From Parerythrobacter_A sp963761775 (GTDB taxonomy: Bacteria; Pseudomonadota; Alphaproteobacteria; Sphingomonadales; Sphingomonadaceae): a DNA stretch of 64,000 nucleotides. Position 1 is the stretch's first letter. Each line of letters begins with the position of its first letter. The notes under the pieces are model-generated. The model worked only from the letters and a program-made list of their open reading frames with translations, had not been told where the DNA came from and did no database searches. The position numbers and the translations under genes are program-made. The stretch spans positions 930,001 to 994,000 of the forward strand of contig CAVXIF010000011.1 of NCBI GenBank assembly GCA_963761775.1, given 5' to 3'. Shown here one piece after another: positions 9,109 through 19,988 of the stretch.

Positions 9109-10363
9109 AGCGCAGCACCTGCACCGGATCGGTTTTGGAGGCCTTGTAAGCCGGATAGAATGTCGCCAGCAGGCTCAGCACCAGCGCCAGCGCGACGATG
9201 CCGAACACTTCGAACGGATCGACCCGGCTTGGCAATTCGGTCAAAATCCGCACCGAGGGATCCCACAACTGTGCGCCCGTCGCATACTGGATGCCGGTAA
9301 CGATGGGCTGGCGAAAATACAGGATGACGAAGCCCAGCACGAGACCGAGGCTGGCCCCCAGCGCCCCGACCGTGAAGCCGGTGACGACAAAGATTTTCAG
9401 CAGGCTTTTGCGCGTCGCGCCCATCGTCCGCATAATGGCGATATCGCGCGTTTTGGCGCGGACCAGCATGACCAGCGACGACAGGATATTGAACGCCGCC
9501 ACTACCACGATGATCGACAGCGCGAAGAACATCGCCACCCGCTCCACTTCCAGCGCCTCGAAAATGGACGAGTTGATCTGTTTCCAGGTGGATACCTGCG
9601 CCCCGTTCTCCAGTCGCCGGGCAACCGGGGCCATGATCTCCTCCACCCGATCGGCATCTTCGGTCTGCACCTCGATCATGCCGATGCGGTCGCCCGTCAG
9701 CAGCAGCGTCTGCGCATCGGGAATGGGCATGATGACGAACGCCTGGTCGAATTCGTAAATTCCGGTTTCGAACAGCGCGCTGACTTCGTATCCCACTTGT
9801 CGCGGCACGGTGCCAAACGGCGTGGTGCGCCCCGCCGGGTTAATTATAGTGATCGTGTCGCCGATACGCGCGCCGATATTCTCCGCCAGCCGTGCGCCGA
9901 TTGCGACCTTGCTGGCGCCCGGTTGCAGCTCCGACAGATTGCCGATCAGCAACTGGTCGGACAGGCCGCGAATATCCTCAGCCGTGTTGCCGCGCATCAC
10001 GATATTGTCGACCCGCCCGTTGAACGTCACCAGCAGCGGCTGTTCGATCAGCGGGCTGGCTTCGGTGACGCCTTCGGTTTCGCGAATGTCGGTCAGCACG
10101 TCCTGCCAGTTGTCCAGCCGCCCGCCATAGGCCTGCACGATGGCATGGCCGTTCAGGCCCACGATGCGGTCCAGCAACTCGCCGCGAAAGCCGTTCATCA
10201 CGCTCATCACCGTCACCAGCATGGCGACCGACAGCATCACGACGACCACGCTGATCCCTGCGACCAGCGCGATAAACGCCTCGCTTCGCCCCGGCAGCAG
10301 GTATCGCCGCGCGATGGTCCATTCGAAATTGGTGAGGAACAAGGTGTGCGATTTCCCGCGCAT
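9101..10363 (-). CDS. lolC: Lipoprotein-releasing system permease, LolC/LolE family
   Basis: About 420 residues with the LolC/E plan: one membrane helix near residues 25-55 (FIALVAGISVVVVMLSVAMLVTV), a large periplasmic MacB-like domain, then three C-terminal helices. The segment MSVMNGFRGELLDRIVGLNGH is diagnostic. A single permease gene beside lolD is usual in this order, where one protein serves both LolC and LolE roles, so the C/E choice is arbitrary. The start at 10363 (MRGKSHTLFLTNFEW) is preferred over an ATG 24 codons upstream; its ribosome site is weak. Confidence 0.85.
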   Translation of the reverse strand: MRGKSHTLFLTNFEWTIARRYLLPGRSEAFIALVAGISVVVVMLSVAMLVTVMSVMNGFRGELLDRIVGLNGHAIVQAYGGRLDNWQDVLTDIRETEGVTEASPLIEQPLLVTFNGRVDNIVMRGNTAEDIRGLSDQLLIGNLSELQPGASKVAIGARLAENIGARIGDTITIINPAGRTTPFGTVPRQVGYEVSALFETGIYEFDQAFVIMPIPDAQTLLLTGDRIGMIEVQTEDADRVEEIMAPVARRLENGAQVSTWKQINSSIFEALEVERVAMFFALSIIVVVAAFNILSSLVMLVRAKTRDIAIMRTMGATRKSLLKIFVVTGFTVGALGASLGLVLGFVILYFRQPIVTGIQYATGAQLWDPSVRILTELPSRVDPFEVFGIVALALVLSLLATFYPAYKASKTDPVQVLRYD

Positions 10364-10535
10364 GATTAACAGGTATGGCGCGGCGTCTAAGCGGGCGAAG
10401 CTGTCGCTGCAATGAAATACCCGGCGATAGGCCACCGGCGCGGGTTGTCATAGCATCGTAACACCGCGATATGGGCGGCGTGTCCGAACCGGCGGGCGCA
10501 CTTCTCGGACCTACACGCGGCGGACGGTCACGATC

Positions 10536-11991
10536 ATGCTTGCCAACCCCTTCGAAGACGACACCCTGCACGAGGAATGCGGCGTGTTCGGCGCGATCAA
10601 CGCGCAGGACGCCTCGGCCCTGACCGCACTTGGCCTGCACGCGCTGCAACATCGCGGGCAGGAAGCCGCCGGCATTACCAGCTTCGATGGCACCACTTTC
10701 TTCACCCGGCGCGGGCTGGGCCATGTTGCGGACAGCTTCTCCACGCAGGACCAGCTTGCCGAATTGCCCGGAACCGCGGCATGCGGCCATGTCCGCTATT
10801 CCACCACCGGCGGCGCGGGTCTCAGGAATGTGCAGCCGCTTTATGCCGACCTTGCGAGCGGGGGGTTCGCAGTCGCGCATAACGGCAATATCTCCAACGC
10901 GCGCACCTTGCGGGACGAGCTGGTCGGGCGCGGCGCGATTTTCCAGTCCACGTCCGACACCGAAGTCATCATCCACCTCGTCGCCACCAGCCGCTATCCC
11001 ACCATGATCGACCGGATCGTGGATGCGCTGCGTCTGGTGGAGGGGGCCTATTCGCTGGTCATCATGACGCCGGACGGCATGATTGCCTGCCGCGATCCGC
11101 TGGGCGTGCGTCCGCTGGTGATGGGGCGGCTGAACGATGCGGTGCTGTTCGCCAGCGAGAGCGTTGCGTTCGATACGGTCGGCGCGCGAGTTCGTGCGCG
11201 AGGTGGAGCCGGGCGAACTGGTTCAGGTCGCGCCCGACGGCACCGTCAAGTCGCTGCGCCCGTTCGGCGACCATTCCGCGCGGCCCTGCATCTTCGAACA
11301 CGTCTATTTCAGCCGCCCCGATTCGATCTTCACGGGGCGCAGCGTCTATTCCAGCCGCAAGGCCATCGGCGAACAGCTCGCCATCGAAAGCCCCTGCGAT
11401 GTCGATCTGGTGGTGCCGGTGCCCGACAGCGGGGTGCCCGCCGCCATCGGCTATGCGCAGCAATCGGGCGTGCCGTTCGAACTGGGTATCATCCGCAGCC
11501 ACTATGTCGGGCGCACCTTCATCCAGCCATCGGACAGCGCGCGCCACTCCGGCGTCCGGCGCAAGCACAATGCCAATCGCGGGCTGGTGAAAGGCAAGCG
11601 CATCGTGCTGATCGACGACAGCATCGTGCGGGGCACCACCAGCCTGAAAATCGTGGAGATGATGCGCGATGCGGGCGCGGCGGAGGTGCATTTCCGTGTC
11701 GCCAGCCCGCCCACCGCGCATAGCTGCTATTACGGCGTCGATACGCCCGAACGATCCAAGCTGCTGGCGGCGCAGATGGATGTCGAACCGATGCGCGAAT
11801 TCATCAAGGCGGACAGCCTTGCCTTCGTGTCCATCGACGGCCTGTATCGCGCCGTCGGGCACGAACAGCGCAACGCAGCCTGCCCGCAATTCTGCGATGC
11901 CTGCTTCACCGGCGACTATCCCACCGCGCTCACCGACCTGAAACGCCGCACCGACGGCGATGCGCAGCTTTCTTTCGACAAGGTGGCCTGA
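10536..11991 (+). CDS. purF: Amidophosphoribosyltransferase, one frameshift
   Basis: Catalyses the first committed step of purine synthesis, glutamine plus PRPP to phosphoribosylamine. The N-terminal glutaminase nucleophile cysteine is in HEECGVFGA near residue 15, behind a short propeptide. HRGQEAAGI and the PRPP-binding loop IVLIDDSIVRGTTS are intact. Reading breaks near 11190, where one extra C turns GAEFVREVEPGELV into ARVRARGG. The downstream frame restores the family sequence to the stop at 11991. An essential gene under most conditions, so a read error is likely. The stop overlaps the next start (TGATG). Confidence 0.93.
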
Positions 11992-12707
11992 TGGCGAAAC
12001 AGCAACTCGAAGGGCGCGTGGCGCTGGTGACGGGCGCCAGCAAGGGCATCGGTGCGGCCACCGCGTTGGCGCTGGCGGAGGCGGGGGTGCATGTCATCCT
12101 GACGGGTCGCGATGTGCGCGCGCTGGAGGCGGTGGAAGACCGCATTCACGACGCGGGCGGCAACGCCACCATCGCGCCGGTAGACCTGACCGAAGCGGAC
12201 GGCATATCGCGCCTCGCCACCGCCATCGGCACGCGCTGGGACACGCTGGACATCCTCGTGCTTTCCGCCGCCTATCTACCTACGCTGACGCCGGTGACGC
12301 AGATCGACCCCAAGCAGTTCAGCACCGCGCTGACCACCAACCTGCTGGCGACGCAAGCGTTGCTGGCGGCGTTCGATCCGTTGCTAAAGCGCAGCGGGCG
12401 GGCACGGGTTATCGGGCTGACCAGCTCGGTCGGTACGCAGCCGCGCGCCTTCTGGTCCGCCTACGGCACCACCAAGGCCGCCTTCGAGTCGCTGCTCGAC
12501 AGCTACGCCGCCGAGGTCGAGAAGATCGGCGACGTGCGTGTCGCCATCGTCGATCCCGGTGCCACGCGCACCGCGATGCGGGCCAAGGCCTATCCAGGCG
12601 AAGACCCCGCCACGGTCAAGGAACCCGGCGTGGTGGCGGATGCCATCGTCGGCCTGATCGCCAACGGGTTCGAAACGCGGCACCGGCTGCGCGTTCCCGC
12701 CGCCTGA
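11991..12707 (+). CDS. SDR family NAD(P)-dependent oxidoreductase
   Basis: A 238-residue Rossmann-fold short-chain dehydrogenase. The cofactor loop TGASKGIGAAT is at residues 14-24 and SSVGTQPRAFWSAYGTTKAA carries the catalytic Ser and YxxxK. The usual NNAG motif is replaced by LSAAY, a known variant. It is translationally coupled to purF through TGATG, an arrangement common in sphingomonads that does not reveal the substrate. Cytosolic. Confidence 0.85.
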   Translation: MAKQQLEGRVALVTGASKGIGAATALALAEAGVHVILTGRDVRALEAVEDRIHDAGGNATIAPVDLTEADGISRLATAIGTRWDTLDILVLSAAYLPTLTPVTQIDPKQFSTALTTNLLATQALLAAFDPLLKRSGRARVIGLTSSVGTQPRAFWSAYGTTKAAFESLLDSYAAEVEKIGDVRVAIVDPGATRTAMRAKAYPGEDPATVKEPGVVADAIVGLIANGFETRHRLRVPAA

Positions 12708-12848
12708 AGCTGCAACGCGCTAAAGCTGCGCTTAACCAAGGTCCGCAACGCTGCGGCAACCAGCACTGGCGAGAGTGCCTTCACGGTCTGGCACGGGCAT
12801 ACGCGCGGCAGGCCATGATGGTCCCTTCTTGGTCAGGATAGTCGCACA

Positions 12849-13220
12849 ATGAACCTCGCAACCCCGGCACAGCCCCCCGCTCAGGCCGACAAGTACAGCG
12901 TCGCAGCACAGGAAGACCGCTGCGCACCCCGCACCCGGCTCATCATTCCCTCGCAACTGCGTGCCTCGGGCGGGCGGGCGTTCCAGACCGTTGTGAACGA
13001 CCTGTCCATCTCCGGCTTCAGCGCATCGGCCATATCGCGGATGCATCCGGGTCAGGTGTGCTGGATTACCCTGCCCGGCCTTGAATCGCTACAGGCCGAG
13101 GTCGTGTGGTGGGAAGCTTCGCAAGTCGGCTGTGCGTTCTGCGAACTGCTCAGCCCCATCGTCCACGACAACATCCTGCAACAATACAGCGCGCCTTCGA
13201 CCTATCGCGGCACGTTCTAG
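12849..13220 (+). CDS. PilZ domain protein
   Basis: A 123-residue single-domain protein. The PilZ-like parts are the basic RTRLIIPSQLR near residues 28-38 and NDLSISGFSASA near 50-61, which corresponds to the D/NxSxxG motif for cyclic di-GMP. The first arginine box is only partly canonical, so c-di-GMP binding is likely but not certain. Two cyclic di-GMP enzymes with their own PilZ tails lie at 48.8-54 kb. It is probably a soluble effector; its partner is unknown. Its stop is 3 bases from the convergent serine hydrolase gene. Confidence 0.8.
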   Translation: MNLATPAQPPAQADKYSVAAQEDRCAPRTRLIIPSQLRASGGRAFQTVVNDLSISGFSASAISRMHPGQVCWITLPGLESLQAEVVWWEASQVGCAFCELLSPIVHDNILQQYSAPSTYRGTF

Positions 13221-13223
13221 GCG

Positions 13224-14461
13224 CTATTTACCAGCCGCCACCGCTGCCACTGCTGTCTGGAAAGCGCGCCGGGCGTCGCTGCTGGTTGCGCGGGGCCAGT
13301 TGCCGATGACGGCGACCACCAGATTGCGCTGCGGCACGATGGTTATCGCCTGACCGAAAATGCCCTGCGCACCGTAAACGCCGCCAGGATAGGTCCACCA
13401 CTGGTAGCCATAGCCGAACCCGTTGCCCAGATCGGCCTGCGCGGACGTCGCCTGCGCAAACCACCCGTCCGGCACCACATCGCCCCCGCCCTCCAGCACG
13501 AACTGCCCGAACCGCGCATAGTCGGCGAGGCGCAGCGAAAGACAGCACCCGCCGATGCTGGCATCGGTCGGGTCGTTGATCCAGAACAGGCTGTCCTCGA
13601 ACCCGGCCGGATCGGCGATCTTTTCTTTCGCATACTCGGCCAGCGTCATGCCGACCGCACCCTCGACCACGGTGCCGATCAGGTTTGTTTCGCCGGTCTT
13701 GTAAACCCATTTCTCTCCGGCGGGCGCATCGCGGTCCAGCGTCTTCATGTATGTCACCGCCATCGGCTCGCCATCGACCGGCTGCACCGCGAACATGCGC
13801 GCAACATCGCTGTCGGGGTCGGAATAATCCTCGTTCCACGCGACGCCCGATGTCATGGTGGCAAGCTGTTCGACGGAGACATCGTCATACGCGCTGCCGA
13901 CCAGGCCGGGGACATATTTCGATACCGGATCAGCGAGGCTGGCGATGCTGCCGTCCTTCACCGCTGCGCCCAGCAGCGTGGAGGTGAAGCTCTTCGCCAC
14001 CGAAAAACTGGTCCAGCGGTCCTGCGCGGTCATGCCCAGCCCGTATTTCTCGTACCGGACGCGCCCGTCTTCCAGCACCATGATACCTGCCGCATTGTGT
14101 TCCGCCAGATAGGCATCGAGCTACGCCATCGACGCGGCGGGCAGCGCGTCGCCACGCGGCAAGGTGCGCTTGCTGCGCGCCTTAACCTCCGTTCCGGGGA
14201 AATAATCCTCCATCTTGCGGAAGCGCGCCGAACGGGTTGCATCGTCCCAGAACAATACCTGCTGCTGTTCCAGCGTCAGCTCTTGCAGGGGCGCGGTGCG
14301 CGTCACGAAAACGGGCGGTGGCGGCGCAGGTGGCGGGACGCAGCGGGGGGCGCACCCTCCATAGCGACCGCTTGCGCAGTCACGGGCGGTACCGGTTGCG
14401 CCGTTGCGCACCCCGCCAGCAAGGCGGCCGCGCATGTCATCGTCGCCATCATCATCCGCAT
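13224..14461 (-). pseudogene. Serine hydrolase (beta-lactamase class C-like lipoprotein), broken
   Basis: The 286 codons from 14081 down encode a PF00144-type serine hydrolase with the SxxK motif in FSVAKSF, a YKTGETN box and NGFGYGYQWW. The same frame continues upstream through LDAYLAEHN to a TAG at 14121-14123, and beyond it to QELTLEQQQVLFWDD. A further frame shift near a C6 run at about 14350 leads to a lipoprotein signal, LLAGCATAQ, whose ATG is at 14461. So there is one in-frame stop plus one indel. Because the stop needs a base substitution rather than an indel, real decay is more plausible here than elsewhere. Periplasmic or outer-membrane location would be expected. Its natural substrate is unknown. 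Confidence 0.7.
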
Positions 14462-14465
14462 CGCC

Positions 14466-15749
14466 CTATTCCTTCACAAGTGTAACCTGATGCACGTCGA
14501 TCCCGCCGCCGCGAAACCCGCCTTCGCAATAGGCGAGGTAATAGTCCCAGAACCGCCGGAAATGCGAATCGAACCCTGTGGGCAAGCGTCCCTGATTGCC
14601 CGCCACGGTAAAGTTCTCGCGCCACAGCTTCAGCGTTTCGGCATAATCCGCGCCGAAATCGGCCTGGTCTTCCCAGCGCAGGCCGCGCGCCTCGGCCAGC
14701 GCGCGAAACTCTGCGGTGCGGATCAGCAGGCCACCGGGGAAGACATAGGCCTGGATAAAATCGGCGCTGGCGGCATAGGCGTCGAACACCGGTTCAGCCA
14801 TCGAGATGAACTGGATCGCCGCGCGCCCGCCGGGCTTCAGGCTGCGCGCGACCACATCGAGATAATTGGGCCAGTTCTCGCGCCCCAGCGCCTCCACCAT
14901 CTCGATGCTGAATACCGCATCGTAGGTGCCGCGCACGTCGCGATAGTCGCAGTGGCGCAGCGTGACGTTTTCGAGCACTTCGGGCGGCAGCGTTTCCCGT
15001 GCCCAGGCCAGTTGCTGTTCGGACAGGCTGATCGCATCGACCCGCACGCCGCCAGCGGCCAGCGCCGCCGCCGCCGATCCCCAGCCGCAGCCAATTTCCA
15101 GCACGCGGTCACCGGCGGAAACGCCCAGCCGCGCCTCCACCGTCATCATCTTGCCGACCTGTCCGTAGGCCAGCGTATCGCCCATCTGCTGGTACGGGTT
15201 CGGGCCGTCCCACACGCCCCAGCGGGCGCTGGAATAGGTCATCGTGTCGTCCAGCCACGCGGCGTAGAAATCATTGCCCAGATCGTAATGCGCGTGAATG
15301 TTGCGGGCCGAACCGGCGCGCGTGTTGCGGTTGAGCCAATGGCCGAACCGCGCCGCCAGCCGGAACCCGCCCTTCGCCCGCCCCGCATTGCCCAGCGTCA
15401 CCGCATTGGCGTTGAACACCGCGAACACGGTCACAAGGTCGGGGCTGGACCATTCGCCCGCTTCCCACGCCTGGTACCAGCCGACGGACCCGTTGGACGC
15501 CAGCCGCAACAGCGCCCGCCAGTCCTTCAGATGCACCACCGCGTCGAAGCCGTCCTCATGACCGCCCAGCACCCGCACCGTGCCGTCGGGCAAGTGCCCC
15601 TGTATCGAACCACGCACCAGCCCCGCATCGAGCCGGTCCAGCATCTTGTGAAAGCCGGGCGCCAGCATCCGCGCCAGCCGGCCCGGCGCACGCTCGAACC
15701 GCGTGCCTCCCGCCAGCAGCCCTGCGCCGCGTTGTGCTTCCCCCGTCAT
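14466..15749 (-). CDS. cfa: Cyclopropane-fatty-acyl-phospholipid synthase
   Basis: About 427 residues. An N-terminal SCP2-like half is followed by an S-adenosylmethionine methyltransferase core with VLEIGCGWGSAA and HYDLGNDFY. QFISMAEPVFDAYAASADFIQAYVFPGG and the C-terminal FRRFWDYYLAYCEGGFRGGGID are typical. It adds a methylene bridge across membrane phospholipid double bonds, protecting against acid, oxidative and photo-oxidative stress. The start at 15749 (MTGEAQRG) is the first sensible ATG; open reading further upstream is an artefact of high GC. It lies directly downstream of a photolyase gene, and such pairs are co-regulated in some alphaproteobacterial singlet-oxygen responses. Confidence 0.92.
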   Translation of the reverse strand: MTGEAQRGAGLLAGGTRFERAPGRLARMLAPGFHKMLDRLDAGLVRGSIQGHLPDGTVRVLGGHEDGFDAVVHLKDWRALLRLASNGSVGWYQAWEAGEWSSPDLVTVFAVFNANAVTLGNAGRAKGGFRLAARFGHWLNRNTRAGSARNIHAHYDLGNDFYAAWLDDTMTYSSARWGVWDGPNPYQQMGDTLAYGQVGKMMTVEARLGVSAGDRVLEIGCGWGSAAAALAAGGVRVDAISLSEQQLAWARETLPPEVLENVTLRHCDYRDVRGTYDAVFSIEMVEALGRENWPNYLDVVARSLKPGGRAAIQFISMAEPVFDAYAASADFIQAYVFPGGLLIRTAEFRALAEARGLRWEDQADFGADYAETLKLWRENFTVAGNQGRLPTGFDSHFRRFWDYYLAYCEGGFRGGGIDVHQVTLVKE

Positions 15750-15811
15750 GGGCGTCGCTATGGCGTTGCGCCGGGTGTCGGGCAAGTTCGCATTGGACGC
15801 CACCTGTGCGG

Positions 15812-17198
15812 TCAGTCCTTCGTTGCGCGATAGGCGGACAGCGCGCGTTCGCGGGCGTCCTTGTGGGCGATGATTTTTGCGGGATAACCGTCGGGACGAC
15901 AGCCTGCTTCCTCCGGATCGTGGATCGCCTCGTCCGACACCTCCGCCAGTTCGGGTACGAATTTCCGGATATAGCCCGCCGCATCGAATTTGGGGCTTTG
16001 CGTCAGCGGGGCCATGATGCGGCTGAACATGTTGCTGTCCACACCCGATCCGCTGATCCACTGCCAGTTGACGCCGTTCGATCCGTAATCGGCATCGACC
16101 AGACAATCCCAGTACCACTGCTCGCCCAGCGTCCAGTCGATCAGCAGGTGTTTGACGAGGAAGCTGGCGCAGATCATCCGTACGCGGTTGTGCATCCAGC
16201 CGGTTTGCCAAAGCTGGCGCATGCCCGCATCGACAATTGGGTAGCCGGTGCGTCCCTGCTGCCACGCTTCGAGGTCGGCCTGCACATCGCCGGATGAGGC
16301 GTCGCGCCACAGATCGCTGTCATATCCGTCGCGATAGGGCTTCGCGGCCATAGTCGGGGTATTGGCGGATCACGTTCTGCGCATAGTCGCGCCAGATCAG
16401 CTCTTTCTCGAATGTTTTCCAGCCCTTGCTGCGCTTGCTTGAGAACCGGTGCCAAATCTGCACCGGCGATATCTCGCCCCAGTGCAGGTGCGGCGACATG
16501 CGGCTGGACCCGTCCTGCGACGGCAGGTTGCGCGCTTCGTCATAGGCATCGACGTGGTCCACCCACCAGTCGAGCCGGTCCTGCGCCGCCGCCTCGCCGA
16601 CCTCCCACGCTGCGTCAATGCCGCCGGACCAGTCGGGCTTGGTCGGCAGCAAGTCCCAGTCCGCCAGGGCATCGCTGTCGGGCCATTCGTCGGGCGATGA
16701 CAGTGTGTCGGGTTCGGGCAGCGCGTCGCGCGGCGGCAGTTCCTCCAGCACGGCTTTCGAAAACGGTGTGTAGATCTTGTACGGATTGCCCGACCCGGTG
16801 GTGACGGTGCCCGCGGGCAGCAGGTAGTTGCCGTCGTAAAGCTGCAAATCCAACTCCGCCGCCAGCGCGCTCTCCGCCTCCTGCCACCACGGTTCGTAAT
16901 GGCGGTTGGCGTGGAGCGTTTCAGCCCCGACGGCATTGGCGAGGCTGATCAGCTCGCTGACCGCATCACCGCGCCGCAGCACGATCCGCGATTGCCGCGC
17001 GCCCAGGCTAAGCGACAGACTCTCGAGCGAATGGTGCAGCCACCACCGGCTCGCCCCGCCATAGGCATGGTCCCCCGCCGCATCGTCATCGAGCACATAG
17101 ACCGGCACCACCGGCCCCGCTTGTGCTGCATGATACAGCGCCGGATTGTCCGCCATCCGAAGGTCACGGCGCAGCCAGAGGAGTTGGGGTTTGGTCAT
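15812..17198 (-). CDS. phrB: Deoxyribodipyrimidine photo-lyase, one frameshift
   Basis: Repairs cyclobutane pyrimidine dimers using light. The N-terminal antenna domain starts MTKPQLLWLRRDLRMADNPA. The FAD domain carries WGEISPVQIW, GYPIVDAGMRQLWQTGWMHN and NWQWISGSGVD, in which the tryptophan and aspartate for flavin reduction are conserved. Near 16343 an extra G splits the gene; repair gives PDYAAKPYRDGYDSD and a protein of about 460 residues, the usual length. The start codon at 17198 fits the family. It lies upstream of cfa, with a 62-base gap. Confidence 0.92.
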
Positions 17199-17233
17199 GT
17201 GTCTTTCTCTACGCTCAACTTTCCAACCCCGTC

Positions 17234-17254
17234 ATGCTGAACGTGTTTCAGCAT
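17234..17254. repeat. CATGCTGAACGTGTTTCAGCATCC-type hairpin repeat
   Basis: Arms ATGCTGAA and TTCAGCAT form a short hairpin. This dispersed element type is frequent between sphingomonad genes. One copy was seen, upstream of the photolyase gene. Confidence 0.6.
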
Positions 17255-17313
17255 CCATTCCCGGTCTTGGTGCCGCGTTGTAAGATAAGTGGTTTGCCCT
17301 TTTCATGCCAACT

Positions 17314-17408
17314 CCGTTCGCCCTGAGCTTGTCGAAGGGTCGCACTAATCTTGCGCCACCGTGCGAAGAAAGAAGTACAGTCCTTCGACCAGCTCAGGAC
17401 GAACGGGA
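17314..17408. repeat. Paired inverted palindromic repeat (family A)
   Basis: CCGTTCGCCCTGAGCTTGTC (17314-17339) faces a reversed copy at 17381-17408, about 41 bases apart, with the same geometry as at 1433-1527. It fills the gap between the photolyase start and the end of the membrane hydrolase gene. Confidence 0.82.
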
Positions 17409-17423
17409 TGTTTGCCGCTGTAC

Positions 17424-18341
17424 TCACTCCGTCTCCACGCAAACGGCATCCGGCAGCGCCACGCTGAACCTGTCCCGCGCCCTTGGGTCGTAGAACCGTG
17501 CGTCGCGCAGCAGATAGCGACCATCCTCCGCCGGTTCGATGAAGGGTGTGCGCGACCAGAAAAGAAAGGCATCGACGTCCGGGTTTGTCTCACGTAGCTC
17601 ACCTGTTGCACAACGTGCAGGCAGGACGCCCGGCAGCGCCTCGCCATCCAGGGCGTAGAACCCTCCCCCGCCAGTTATCATCTCGCGAGCCAGCGGATTG
17701 AACGGCACCGGACTGGCGATCACGGTCTGGGTTCCAGTGGGCGCGGGTCCATCATACCGATGTTCTGCCACACCTGTAATTCCCGCGTTCACCCCGATAT
17801 ACACCAGCGCCAGCGCCAGCGCCTGCCGCCCCGTCTTGCGCCAGCTTCCGCCGCGCTTTTCCTGCCGCAGCGACCACCATGTCGCAAAACCCATCAGGCC
17901 CCACAACCACACGTCGATGATGAACAGCGTATCGCCATAGAACCAGCGGCTGCTGAACGGTTCGAGCAGGCGGATGCCATACACGTTGAGCCAGTCGAGC
18001 GCCGGGTGCGTCAGGCAACCGAGCAGGCTCAGCCCGTAGAGCCAGCCAAAATGCACCGGCAGGCGTCCTTCCGGTCTCTTGCCGCGTTTGGTTTGCCAGC
18101 GGTCGAACCCCCACAATAGCCCCGCCAGCACCAGCGGCAGCAACACCAGCGCGGGCGGTCCATGGGTTATGCCACGCCGGAAGGCGAGGTGCTCCACCCC
18201 TTCCAGCCAGAAGAAGCATGTCGCATCCACGTCGGGCAGGTTCGCACCGATAATGAGTGCGGGCATGGCCAGCCCCGTCCGCTTTTTCAGGCCGGTTTGG
18301 CCGATCAATGCACCGACGAGCGAGTGGGTAAGGTTGTCCAA
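17424..18341 (-). CDS. YdjM/DUF457-family membrane-bound metal-dependent hydrolase
   Basis: A 305-residue protein opening MDNLTHSLVGALIGQTG, the family signature. Metal ligands are likely His and Asp in LTHSL, LPDVDA, RRGITHG and CLTHPALDWLN. About five membrane helices are visible (for example LVLLPLVLAGLLWGF and FIIDVWLWGLMGFATWW), with a soluble C-terminal part. The family has been linked to phospholipid or LexA-regulated processes but has no firm reaction. The start is TTG at 18341, because MDNLTHS is where the family begins. The end of a mobile-looking cassette lies only about 8 bases upstream, so its ribosome site may derive from that insertion. Confidence 0.8.
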   Translation of the reverse strand: MDNLTHSLVGALIGQTGLKKRTGLAMPALIIGANLPDVDATCFFWLEGVEHLAFRRGITHGPPALVLLPLVLAGLLWGFDRWQTKRGKRPEGRLPVHFGWLYGLSLLGCLTHPALDWLNVYGIRLLEPFSSRWFYGDTLFIIDVWLWGLMGFATWWSLRQEKRGGSWRKTGRQALALALVYIGVNAGITGVAEHRYDGPAPTGTQTVIASPVPFNPLAREMITGGGGFYALDGEALPGVLPARCATGELRETNPDVDAFLFWSRTPFIEPAEDGRYLLRDARFYDPRARDRFSVALPDAVCVETE

Positions 18342-18392
18342 GTTCTATCTCACGCAAAGGCGCAAAGGCGCAAAGGAAAGGGTCAGGGTACG

Positions 18393-18757
18393 CTAGTTCC
18401 GATGGTTGTTCGCCACTCGCTTGATACCTTGCTTGAAAGTCTCTTGGCCGAAATTCATCAGCAAGCCTAAAGGAAGATCCATCATTCGTAGGTAGGTTAA
18501 TAGTTGCTTGGGATATAAAGCGCTGTCGCGCTCGGTAGATTTCAGCTCTATGATAAGGCTTTCTTCGACAAACACATCAATCCGGAACGCGTTGTCAACG
18601 ACAACGCCATTGTGTTTGATAGGCACTGGCACTTGCCGGCGAACCGCAATGCCGCGATCTTCAAGACCCTTTGTCAGTAAAATCTCATAAACGCTCTCGA
18701 GCAGGCCGGGGCCGACTTCCTTATGAAGCTTGAACCCGCAATCGACCGCCTCCTTGG

Positions 18758-18779
<22 letters not shown>
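18393..18779 (-). CDS. GxxExxY protein (PD-(D/E)XK-like nuclease fold)
   Basis: A 128-residue protein with the name-giving motif G25-x-x-E28-x-x-Y31 in GPGLLESVYE. A nuclease-like core follows: D68 in FRIDVF and E78-x-K80 in LIIELK, as in PDDEXK_3 (PF13366) proteins. Enzymatic activity is unproven. It starts with GTG at 18779 behind AAGGGGGC, which belongs to the flanking repeat, so the cassette carries its own ribosome site. It overlaps the end of the korB-like gene by 22 bases. A second, diverged copy lies at 61564-61954. Confidence 0.85.
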
Positions 18780-19852
<1,073 letters not shown>

Positions 19853-19876
19853 TATAACTCTTTCCGGACATCAAAG

Positions 19877-19969
19877 CCCGTTCGTGCTGAGCGTGTCGTA
19901 GCATTGCACTTCACTTGATCTCCACGCTCGAAAAAAGGACGACCCTTCGACAAGCTCAGGGCGAACGGA
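19877..19969. repeat. Paired inverted palindromic repeat (family A), between korA and korB
   Basis: CCCGTTCGTGCTGAGCGTGT (19877-19903) faces CCCTTCGACAAGCTCAGGGC (19943-19969). It fills nearly all of the gap between korA and korB, so the two genes of one enzyme are separated by a likely hairpin that could adjust their relative expression. Confidence 0.8.
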
Positions 19970-19988
19970 ATGGGCGACATGCACACCA

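Noticed and set aside
14466..16310. A 614-residue version of cyclopropane synthase with a long N-terminal extension
   Set aside because: The extra upstream codons overlap the photolyase gene and are its other-frame shadow. The family start is at 15749.
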